From: an uncultured Moraxellaceae bacterium
GTDB lineage: Bacteria; Pseudomonadota; Gammaproteobacteria; Pseudomonadales; Moraxellaceae
NCBI GenBank assembly: GCA_937952925.1
Contig: CALFYA010000138.1
Coordinates: 1 to 8,098, forward strand
Reading direction: 5' to 3'
DNA length: 8,098 nucleotides
Every line of letters starts with the position of its first letter. The first letter of the stretch is position 1. Both the position numbers and the translations under genes were made by a program. Shown piece by piece: positions 1 through 5,455 of the stretch. The notes below the pieces were generated by a model that was not told the origin of the DNA, searched no databases, and saw only the letters and a program-made list of their open reading frames with translations.

Positions 1-157
1 CCATGAGGGGAGGGAACTTGCTGCGCAAGGCTTTGGCTCTTGCTCCTTCCCCTTGTCAAGGGGAAGGCTGGGATGGGGTGTTTTTTGAATGCGAATCAGA
101 TTGATTTTGCCAGTTTTATAACCCCCTCCCAACCTCCCCCTCCATGAGGGGGAGAAG
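1..157. repeat. Interspersed GC-rich hairpin repeat, cluster 1
   Basis: This is the same family as the clusters at 2681-2902 and 4139-4365. It holds the end of one unit (GAGGGGAGG, CTTGCTGCGCAAGG, a CTCC hairpin, GGGATGGGGTG), an AT-richer spacer, and the start of a second unit (ACCCCCTCCC, then the CCCCCTC/GAGGGGG inverted repeat around CAT). The hairpin at 46-66 has a perfect 9-bp stem, CTTCCCCTT/AAGGGGAAG, with loop GTC. The cluster is cut by the window edge on the left. On the right it is cut near 150-158, where the sequence switches to the code-25-like segment. No gene is supported here; short reading frames with PHGGG-type peptides are translations of the repeat. Confidence 0.8.
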
Positions 158-1246
158 CTTTACTTTGAGATCGGTACGGCTGATGGAGCAGTCGGGGTGC
201 GTGGCACCTCTGTCTGGGTACGAAAGACTGCAGATGGGACAGCAGCGATGGCGGTCGACTCTGGCAAAGACGAAGTGATCGCATGATCTGGAGCGATCAC
301 TGTCACGGGGACTGGTCGCTATGCGATCGATCGCCGAGCAGTCGGACTCAAAAAACGCATCGCCTTCAATGCGGATGGTATACAGCCCGCTAGCAGCGAA
401 TTTAGCGAGACGCAGATCTACACGAGCTCCCCCTTCATCCGATCGAGTAGCCTCGCAGACTTCAGAGACTACCGAGCCCTCACCTCAGGTGTCGGTAATC
501 TCCGCACCATCTCGATGACCAACACATGGCTCAGAAATAATGACATCTACTCATGAGCACTCGCCGCATGAGCGACCGGCATAGCAATGCCTCTCGGGAG
601 CGATCCGACCGACTTCGTCAAAAAAGAATTTGAGCAGAGTCTCCCATCCAGTGATCCCGAAAAAAACGCCCTCTGTGCGACTACAGCCACATCTACCCGT
701 CTCGAGCTCCTGCGTGGATCGCCGACCTGTGAGTCACTCGCGCGGATCTATGGCAAGACGATCACCTCAGGAGGTACATCCGCCTACCAAGTCCAAGGTG
801 CCGAGACTGCCAATGGATGGATCGTGCCATGAGCCAATGGTGAGCTAGATATCTCGAGCATCACAGGTGACTGGACGATGAAGCTCTCCGCACAACTTAC
901 GGGAGCATGAGAGCAACATCTGATCAATATAGGAAGTGGTTTAAAATTTGTGCGAGTATCATATAATCCTAGTGCTTCAAAAATAACAATAAGCTGATTT
1001 GAATCAGGCTGATCACTTCCTAGAGTAAGGGAGCTATCCACGACTGGGATAGCACCTAATACTCCCATATTTTTTACATTTACAAAAGTAGGCAATAAAT
1101 TTGCTTTTAAAATTGATAATTCATCCGAAGAATGGGCATACCTCCCATCAACCACTCCCATCCAAACCCTCTTTGTTGGAAGATGATATTCAAATGGTCT
1201 ACAAAAATGGCAAGGAACGATCGAAAATCTCCAAATCACCCGCTAG
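158..1246 (+). CDS. UGA-recoded FecR-like / laminin-G-like surface protein, 5' truncated
   Basis: With TGA read as Gly, an open frame of 362 codons runs to TAG at 1244-1246. It enters from repeat cluster 1 with no start, so the N-terminus is missing. In-frame TGA codons begin at 284, 554, 569, 830, 908, 995, 1010 and 1184 (visible residues 43, 133, 138, 225, 251, 280, 285, 343). Residues about 3-60 resemble a FecR-type domain (GAVGVRGTSVWVRK, then a short beta-rich stretch). Residues about 228-362 resemble a laminin-G/concanavalin-like fold (DWTMKLSAQL, FFTFTKVGNKFAFKID, a GR-Gly-YSNG turn, GTIENLQI). Trp is encoded by TGG several times, so UGA as Trp is unlikely. Glycine fits the loop positions. 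It is probably secreted or cell-surface, but the signal region is not present. The function is unknown. Read with the standard code, the gene would be a string of fragments. Confidence 0.75.
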
Positions 1247-1261
1247 CAGGGTGATTTTTTT
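1233..1261 (+). terminator. Rho-independent terminator overlapping the stop codon
   Basis: A perfect 9-bp stem, AAATCACCC/GGGTGATTT, closes a 7-base loop (GCTAGCA) and runs into a T tract. The TAG stop at 1244-1246 of the recoded plus-strand gene lies in the loop. Placement exactly at the end of the TGA-containing frame is independent support that this frame is a real gene. Confidence 0.8.
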
Positions 1262-1308
1262 GAGAAGAAAATATAGCACTCAATCAAGTCACAAAAATAA
1301 CCGACAAT

Positions 1309-1332
1309 AAAAAATCCCCCAAAGGAGGATTA
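1309..1332 (-). terminator. Rho-independent terminator of the minus-strand recoded gene
   Basis: On the minus strand an 8-position stem (AATCCTCC against GGGGGATT, one A-C mismatch) with a TTT loop is followed by six T residues. The base of the stem overlaps the TAA stop at 1332-1330. The hairpin marks the end of the minus-strand frame, which is reached only if the in-frame TGA codons are translated. Confidence 0.7.
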
Positions 1333-2307
1333 GTTGACATTGTATCCTTGTGTGACGATAGTCGCGGCATTGCCAGCCTTATCTGCTACATCTACCTCTA
1401 TATGCATAAGATTTCATCATTGCCAGTGAGGAACCGTATAGTTTAGCACCAGCTTCTTCGCATCGCTCGGATCGATCGAGACCGTGAGTGCTCCACCCTG
1501 AAATCCGATCATATCAAGCCCTGCTGAGTCCACATATCGATACGCCGTCACCCGATCCACCGCCTCAGAGAGTGTGATGTTTCCAGTCATATTTTCTGCT
1601 CCTGCAAATCACATAAACGGGAGATTCTCACTCACCTTACTCGGTGCGACATCGTCGATGATCTCTTTGGCTTTGATGGTGACTGATATCGTATCAGATC
1701 CGATATTGCCTGCCTTATCTACTGCTGTGAGCTTGAGGGTCTGAGTGCCGACCTTAGTCGTGTCGATAGATCCCTCGATCTTGACCTCGACGACTCCGTC
1801 TGTAGTGTCACTCGCAGTGACCTGTGGCATCACGAAGGTGTCACCTTGAGTGAGTGTGATCACTTTTGGTCCAGTGATGGTGATCGTCGGTGGGGTGGTG
1901 TCTTTTGGGGCTAACACCACCACACTCGCGCTCTTTGCATTGATCACCGCCACACTCGCACCCGTCGCACCGTTTTTGGCACGGCCTTCGGTCTTCAGTG
2001 TATAGCTGCCTGCTGCCAGATCGGCAAAACGCGGCGACGTTTGCCGCGCCACTTCCTGCCCTGCACTATTGAGCAACACATACATCAGATCAGTCACACC
2101 ATCGGCATCACTAATCCCGCTGTTGGTCACCCGCAACTGATTGCCTTCGAGTTCATAACTCGGCGCAACCAAGCGCGTCTGCGCATCTACAGTAGGCGCA
2201 GCAGACGAACTCGTACCACCATCAGAACCACCACAGGCAGTCAGACACAAGGCAGCAACCAGTGCTATCGATAAGGCTGTCGGTTTAAATCAGTGCAGTA
2301 CAGGCAT
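1330..2307 (-). CDS. Chimeric lipoprotein / Ig-like domain protein with in-frame UGA codons
   Basis: Reading TGA as Gly gives 325 aa from ATG (2307-2305) to TAA (1332-1330). In-frame TGAs lie at 2292-2290 (codon 6), 1611-1609 (233), 1419-1417 (297) and 1416-1414 (298). Residues about 8-25 form a lipoprotein signal (K8, a hydrophobic core, lipobox LTAC with Cys25, then a GGSDGG linker). Residues about 30-130 are host-style in codon use (GAA, GTG, TTG, GGT). From about DTTPPT (136-141) onward the codons change to GAG, GTC, CTC and ATC. Residues 139-212 resemble a DUF5011/Ig-like domain (GDTFVMPQVTASD, a TTKVGTQTLKLTAVD core, AGN), and a second Ig-like unit follows. Under the standard code the product would end at 1609 and would lack the signal start upstream of the TGA at 2290. 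The recoded C-terminal part is well supported. The single-gene reading across the junction depends on the join being real. Confidence 0.6.
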
Positions 2308-2680
2308 TTTTAGCTCATGCAAAACCTTGCTCAGGATAAACCTCACCAACAGAGCCTTCATCGTCGCCCGTGTAAAGATGATGCGCCAGACAAATTTAAG
2401 TGTTATCGGCCTTGTTTGTTCAGTCTGCGCTTGTATGACGAGGTACCACCCTCGAATTTCGACACAGCCGCCCAAACGCCCTTAAATTGCCAATTGCGGA
2501 GCCACCGCTCTACATGGTCTGCTCTCCCTGTGGGGTCTTGATGCGTACAACCGCACCATGCGCCACAGACAGAAGGGTATTGGAGTTTTGTCCTGTTTTG
2601 GGGTGTTGCATTTATCAAAATCAGGAAGTTGTTTTTTAGCTGAAAAAATAGGGTTTGGCAATAGTTTTGTAGGCAAATTC
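2308..2680. other. Intergenic or leader region, no gene supported
   Basis: About 370 bases lie between the lipoprotein start and repeat cluster 2. Several short frames exist on both strands, including one that runs in the lipoprotein frame up to the TGA at 2290. None has a clear ribosome site or recognisable domain, so I call no gene. A candidate minus-strand promoter is at 2633-2661 and would give a leader of roughly 320 nt. A small hairpin, CGAGG/CCTCG around GTGGTA, lies at about 2439-2454 on the minus strand. Nothing else is recognised. Confidence 0.5.
2633..2661 (-). promoter_or_regulatory. Candidate sigma-70 promoter for the lipoprotein gene
   Basis: On the minus strand TTGCCA (2661-2656) is separated by 17 bases from TAAAAA (2638-2633). 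The -35 matches 5 of 6 consensus bases and the -10 matches 4 of 6. Transcription would start near 2626. The long untranslated leader that this implies is a reason for caution. Confidence 0.3.
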
Positions 2681-2902
2681 TTTAACCCCCTCCCAACCTA
2701 CCCCTCAATGAGGAGGAGGAGCAAAAGCACAAAAGATTTGCGCAGCAAGGCTCTTGCCCCCTCTCCTTTTCAAGGAGAGGGCTGGGGTGAGGTGCTTTTG
2801 AACGCGAATCAAAATGAGCTTTGGATGCTTGTTAACCCCACCCTAACCCTCCCCTCCATGAGGGGAGGGAACTTGCTGCGCAAGGGATGGGGTGTTTTTC
2901 AA
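2681..2902. repeat. Interspersed GC-rich hairpin repeat, cluster 2 (two units)
   Basis: The first unit contains AACCCCCTCCC, CCTCAATGAGG, a CAAAAGCACAAAAGA linker, TTGCGCAGCAAGG, a hairpin at 2759-2781 (10-bp perfect stem CCCTCTCCTT/AAGGAGAGGG, loop TTC), and GCTGGGGTGAGGTGCTTTT. A spacer with GCGAATCAAAATGAG follows; cluster 1 has the similar GCGAATCAGATTGAT. The second unit (AACCCCACCC, CCCCTC/GAGGGG around CAT, CTTGCTGCGCAAGG) has lost the CTCC hairpin and goes straight to GATGGGGTG. Its right part overlaps the 3' end of the DUF559 gene. Confidence 0.85.
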
Positions 2903-3250
2903 CGCCGCCTGAATCGTCTGCACAACCCCTTCCACGTTTTGCATCACTTCAGCATTACTAAAACGCAACTCACGCAAACCACACGACACAAAATAGGCCG
3001 TTCGAACCGCATCATAGGCTTGACCATCGGCTGTAAAATGACTTTCACCATCCACTTCAATCACCAAGCCTGCACTGGCACAGTAAAAATCGGCAATATA
3101 ACAACCGATGCCTTGTTGTCGCCGAAAACGAACGCCCAACTGGGAACCACGCAGCACCTGCCATAGCCGTTGCTCGGGCGCGGTCGGCTGTTTGCGTAGC
3201 TCACGGCGTTTTTCGGTATATTCGGTACGGTTAAATAGCTGTTGGGGCAT
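2843..3250 (-). CDS. DUF559 / Vsr-like endonuclease-domain protein
   Basis: The 135-aa product has the DUF559 pattern: a basic N-terminus (TEKRRELRK), TAPEQRLWQVLRGSQLG (23-39), RFRRQQGIGCYIADFYC (41-57), GLVIEVDGESH (61-71), then YDAVRTAYFVSCGLRELRF (79-97). Candidate PD-(D/E)XK-type acidic residues are D54, E65 and D67. The family is related to very-short-patch-repair-like nucleases, but its cellular role is poorly known. The ATG at 3250-3248 follows the upstream gene's stop by only 3 bases, and a GGGA-type ribosome site lies in the end of that gene, so the two are probably co-transcribed. The last ~17 residues (from about NTPSLAQQ to PSPHGGEG) and the TAG stop are encoded by repeat cluster 2, so the natural C-terminus has been replaced or extended by repeat sequence. 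Confidence 0.85.
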   Translation of the reverse strand: MPQQLFNRTEYTEKRRELRKQPTAPEQRLWQVLRGSQLGVRFRRQQGIGCYIADFYCASAGLVIEVDGESHFTADGQAYDAVRTAYFVSCGLRELRFSNAEVMQNVEGVVQTIQAALKNTPSLAQQVPSPHGGEG

Positions 3251-3253
3251 CTG

Positions 3254-3982
3254 TTAGTTCCCTTTTTTTAGCATCTGCATGGCCTGTGTATACGCAGCGG
3301 TACGCGCAGATTTAAGTCTGGGTCGCTCAAGCTCAAGCAGACATTTCCAATCGTTCTGATCAATTGGCTTGATGTGCAAGCCAAACAACACACGATCTTC
3401 ATGCTGTTGGAATGATTCTCTGAGTGCAACGGGTTGCTGATAAACTTGCCGTAGCATCACTTCAAGTTGATGGCGAGATTGCTCGACCTGCGTGCGACCT
3501 GATACCTGAGCCTGCGCCGGAAACTGTTGCCGCCACAGATGTAGCATATAGTCATCGAGTGCCAAATGAAGCAAATGGGGTGCTTGGATAGACAACCAAT
3601 CGAGCAACATGCAATAGTAGGATTTTGCAGTGCTTGGGTGCAGTGTGGGTAAGGTTGCGCCTTGATTAAGAAGATCAAGCCAACCAATTCGGCTGATCAA
3701 ATTGAATAAATGTCCACCTTCTTCAATCACCTGCTGCCAAAATTCCAGCCATAGTTGATCGGGAATATCGGCGGCCGTGCCTTGGCGGACATCGCCAAAA
3801 AACCGCCCCAGTAGAATCGCCTCTCCACGCAATGCGGAGACCTGATACAACGGCGGCAAGGGTGCATCAGCGATAAAGCCAAAACGCTTGCCATGTGAGG
3901 TTGCCGACCATCCCACAATCGCTTGTTCAAGCTGAAACAAAATGCTTTTGAGCGCGTGGGCAGATGCTTTACCTTTGGCCAT
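3254..3982 (-). CDS. Conserved-looking hypothetical protein, 242 aa
   Basis: I do not recognise this protein. It is 242 aa, from ATG (3982-3980) to TAA (3256-3254), rich in Leu, Gln and aromatic residues, and has no signal peptide or transmembrane segment. Much of it looks helical (for example WLEFWQQVIEEGGHLFNLISR, 112-130 region, and the Gln-rich stretch near SRHQLEVMLRQVYQQ), so it is probably cytoplasmic. The C-terminus is basic (LERPRLKSARTAAY, ending KKGN). Trp is coded by TGG, there is no in-frame TGA, and codon use is like the host genes. It lies 3 bases upstream of the DUF559 gene on the same strand and starts 45 bases from the divergent tRNA. A strong ribosome site is not visible upstream, so the exact start is less certain than the gene itself. 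Confidence 0.7.
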   Translation of the reverse strand: MAKGKASAHALKSILFQLEQAIVGWSATSHGKRFGFIADAPLPPLYQVSALRGEAILLGRFFGDVRQGTAADIPDQLWLEFWQQVIEEGGHLFNLISRIGWLDLLNQGATLPTLHPSTAKSYYCMLLDWLSIQAPHLLHLALDDYMLHLWRQQFPAQAQVSGRTQVEQSRHQLEVMLRQVYQQPVALRESFQQHEDRVLFGLHIKPIDQNDWKCLLELERPRLKSARTAAYTQAMQMLKKGN

Positions 3983-3985
3983 AAA

Positions 3986-4014
3986 TTTACATACAATCTA
4001 AAAGTTAGAACAAT
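3986..4014 (+). promoter_or_regulatory. Candidate promoter for the tRNA(UCA) gene
   Basis: TTTACA (3986-3991) and AACAAT (4009-4014) are spaced 17 bases apart. The -35 matches 5 of 6 consensus bases and the -10 matches 4 of 6. Transcription would start near 4021, leaving a leader of about 7 bases before the tRNA. TATGCT at 4014-4019 is an alternative -10, but without a good -35. Confidence 0.35.
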
Positions 4015-4027
4015 ATGCTAAAGCGAT

Positions 4028-4114
4028 GCGGGCGTAGTGTAAAGGTAGCACACAGGTCTTCAACGCCTGACGGGACGCCATCCCAATGTGCCGGTTCGAA
4101 TCCGGTCGCCCGCT
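4028..4114 (+). tRNA. tRNA with UCA anticodon, Gly-type acceptor and long variable arm
   Basis: An 87-nt cloverleaf folds without forcing. The 7-bp acceptor GCGGGCG/CGCCCGC is 4028-4034 with 4107-4113, and the discriminator is U (4114). The D arm is GTGT/GCAC with loop AAAGGTA, which contains the GG pair. The anticodon arm is CAGGT/GCCTG (4053-4057, 4065-4069) with loop CTTCAAC, so the anticodon is UCA (4060-4062), reading UGA. A 20-nt variable region (4070-4089) holds a GGGA/TCCC stem. The T arm is GCCGG/CCGGT with loop TTCGAAT. G1-C72, C2-G71, G3-C70, U73 and C35 match known E. coli glycine identity elements, and the 5' half resembles tRNA-Gly(CCC). U73 argues against Ser or Sec charging (G73) and Leu charging (A73). 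The long variable arm is not normal for tRNA-Gly. CCA is not encoded (CAT follows). I infer a UGA-reading glycine tRNA; activity and charging are unproven. Confidence 0.85.
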
Positions 4115-4138
4115 CATCATCTTAAACCTTATCGATTT

Positions 4139-4365
4139 TACAACCCCCTCCCAACCTCCCCCTCAATGAGGAGGAGCAGCAAAAGCAAAAAAGACTTGCG
4201 CAGCAAGGCTTTTGCTCCCTCTCCTTGTCAAGGAGAGGGCTGGGGTGAGGTGCTTTTGAGTTGCAAAATACTCATTTTGATCAAATTCTTTAACCCCCTC
4301 CCTTGCGCAGCAGTGCTGCTCACCCCCTCGATGAGGGGGAGGAGTCCTTGCTACGCAAGGCTCTG
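4139..4365. repeat. Interspersed GC-rich hairpin repeat, cluster 3 (two units)
   Basis: This fills nearly all the space between the tRNA and the end of aroC. The first unit has AACCCCCTCCC, CCTCAATGAGG, an AAAAGCAAAAAAGA linker, CTTGCGCAGCAAGG, and a hairpin at 4217-4239 (10-bp perfect stem CCCTCTCCTT/AAGGAGAGGG, loop GTC), then GGGGTGAGGTGCTTTTGAG. After a spacer, a second, rearranged unit has TAACCCCCTCCC, TTGCGCAGCAGTGCTGCTC, CCCCCTC/GAGGGGG around GAT, and CCTTGCTACGCAAGG. It lies just past the aroC stop and may also end that transcript, though it has no clear T tract. Confidence 0.85.
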
Positions 4366-4366
4366 A

Positions 4367-5455
4367 TTATTCAATCGCTGCAATCGGCGGCACCACATCC
4401 GCATTTTGCGCCCGATGCCGCATCAGATGATCCATCAAAACAATCGCCAGCATCGCTTCGGCAATCGGTGTAGCACGTACACCGACACAAGGATCATGCC
4501 GACCTTTGGTCAGCATCTCAATGGGCTCACCTTGCAGGTTGATACTCCGCCCTGCGGTGGTGATGCTCGAGGTGGGCTTGAGCGCAATGGCTACCCGAAT
4601 GGTTTGCCCACTCGAAATCCCACCCAAAATCCCACCGGAGTGGTTGGCGGTAAAACCATCGGGGGTCAGCTCATCACGCGATTCGTGACCAAACTGGCCT
4701 GCCACGGCAAAGCCATCACCAATCTCTACACCTTTGACCGCGTTGATACTCATCATGGCGTGGGCAATGTCGGCGTCCAAACGATCAAACACTGGCTCAC
4801 CGAGTCCGACGGGGACATGTTCAGCAAACACTTCGAGGCGTGCACCGCAACTGGTGTGTTGTTCGCGCAAGCGGGTCACGAGTGCTTCAAAACGTGGAAT
4901 CGCGTCGGCATCGCCACAGAAAAACGGGTTTTGGTTGACCAAATCCCAATCGAGAGTATGGGCGTGTTCGTTGCCAATCTGAGTGACATGCCCACGAATC
5001 ACTACACCAAACTTTTCGGCCAAGTATTTTTTGGCAATCGCACCTGCGGCTACACGCATGGCGGTTTCACGCGCACTAGAACGCCCACCACCCCGATAAT
5101 CACGGAAGCCATATTTCATGGTGTAGGTGTAATCGGCATGACCGGGTCGGAAGGTACTCGCGATATTGCCGTAGTCTTTGGATTTTTGATCGGTGTTACG
5201 GATCAGCAAACCAATCGACGTACCCGTGGTTTTGCCTTCAAACACGCCAGAGATAATTTCAACCACATCATCTTCTTTGCGCTGTGTGGCAAAACTTGAG
5301 GTACCCGGTTTGCGCCGATCCAGATCAATCTGCAAATCTTCGGCACACAAGGCCAGATTGGGTGGGACACCATCAACAATGGCGAGCAGTCCTGCGCCGT
5401 GTGACTCACCACAAGTGGTCACGCGAAACAATTGACCAATACTATTACCTGCCAT
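4367..5455 (-). CDS. aroC: Chorismate synthase
   Basis: AroC converts 5-enolpyruvylshikimate-3-phosphate to chorismate with reduced FMN, the last step of the shikimate pathway, in the cytoplasm. The 362-aa product is of normal length and has the family blocks: GNSIGQLFRVTT then GESHGAG (17-22), DLDRRKPGTS (44-53), FRPGHADYTY (102-111), GGGRSSARET (122-131), NHSGGILGGISSG (271-283) and GRHDPCVGVRATPIAEAM (318-335). One oddity is Cys16 before GESHG, where Phe is usual. Two adjacent ATGs exist (5458 and 5455). The second gives the usual MAGN start and sits 7 bases from the GAGG ribosome site, so I chose it. It is the second gene of a prmB-aroC operon, an arrangement also found in E. coli. The gene has a TAA stop and no in-frame TGA. 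Confidence 0.97.
   Translation of the reverse strand: MAGNSIGQLFRVTTCGESHGAGLLAIVDGVPPNLALCAEDLQIDLDRRKPGTSSFATQRKEDDVVEIISGVFEGKTTGTSIGLLIRNTDQKSKDYGNIASTFRPGHADYTYTMKYGFRDYRGGGRSSARETAMRVAAGAIAKKYLAEKFGVVIRGHVTQIGNEHAHTLDWDLVNQNPFFCGDADAIPRFEALVTRLREQHTSCGARLEVFAEHVPVGLGEPVFDRLDADIAHAMMSINAVKGVEIGDGFAVAGQFGHESRDELTPDGFTANHSGGILGGISSGQTIRVAIALKPTSSITTAGRSINLQGEPIEMLTKGRHDPCVGVRATPIAEAMLAIVLMDHLMRHRAQNADVVPPIAAIE

Larger units (their letters stand above)
150..1925. other. Code-25-like segment (UGA = Gly) embedded in host-like DNA
   Basis: Two convergent reading frames in this block become long, coherent proteins only if TGA is read as an amino acid. Eleven in-frame TGA codons fall within it. 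No tRNA or replication gene is visible inside. Codon choice (GAG, GTC, CTC, ATC, GGA frequent) differs from the host-like genes, which favour GAA, GTG, TTG/CTG and GGT. UGA as glycine is established for Gracilibacteria and Absconditabacteria (SR1), which fits the large surface-type proteins seen. The left edge lies in repeat cluster 1 at about 150-160. The right edge lies inside a gene at about 1860-1925, judged by the shift in codon use. Whether the block is a real insertion or an assembly chimera cannot be told from the sequence. Confidence 0.75.

Noticed and set aside
155..160. AAGCTT (HindIII site) at the left junction, suggesting a cloning ligation
   Set aside because: A single hexamer is easily there by chance, and the right junction has no such site; kept only as a minor reason to check the join.
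587..848. Two short plus-strand open frames
   Set aside because: One is a fragment of the recoded gene between two TGA codons, the other an out-of-frame shadow of it.
784..1239. A 151-codon minus-strand open frame
   Set aside because: It is antisense to the recoded surface-protein gene; the plus-strand reading has domain-like features and a matching terminator, while this frame has none.
158..1246. UGA as tryptophan (code 4) instead of glycine
   Set aside because: TGG is used for Trp repeatedly in the same gene and several TGA sites are loop positions next to Ser, Asn or Arg that suit Gly, not Trp.
2434..2460. T-box-like motif (AGGGTGGTACC) on the minus strand in the lipoprotein leader
   Set aside because: It is part of a simple CGAGG/CCTCG hairpin, no specifier stem or following terminator is visible, and T-boxes are not expected in gammaproteobacteria or before a lipoprotein.
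2558..3166. A 202-codon plus-strand open frame
   Set aside because: It runs through repeat cluster 2 and antisense to the DUF559 gene and has no domain of its own.
4028..4114. Selenocysteine tRNA (selC)
   Set aside because: The UCA anticodon and long variable arm fit, but the acceptor is 7 bp, the D stem 4 bp, and the discriminator is U, not G. An automatic caller might still label it tRNA-Sec.
1..4365. CRISPR array in the repeated regions
   Set aside because: Repeat units are long, imperfect and palindromic, with related rather than unique spacers, and no cas genes are present.
4406..5299. A 297-codon plus-strand open frame
   Set aside because: It is the antisense shadow of aroC, whose conserved motifs are unmistakable.
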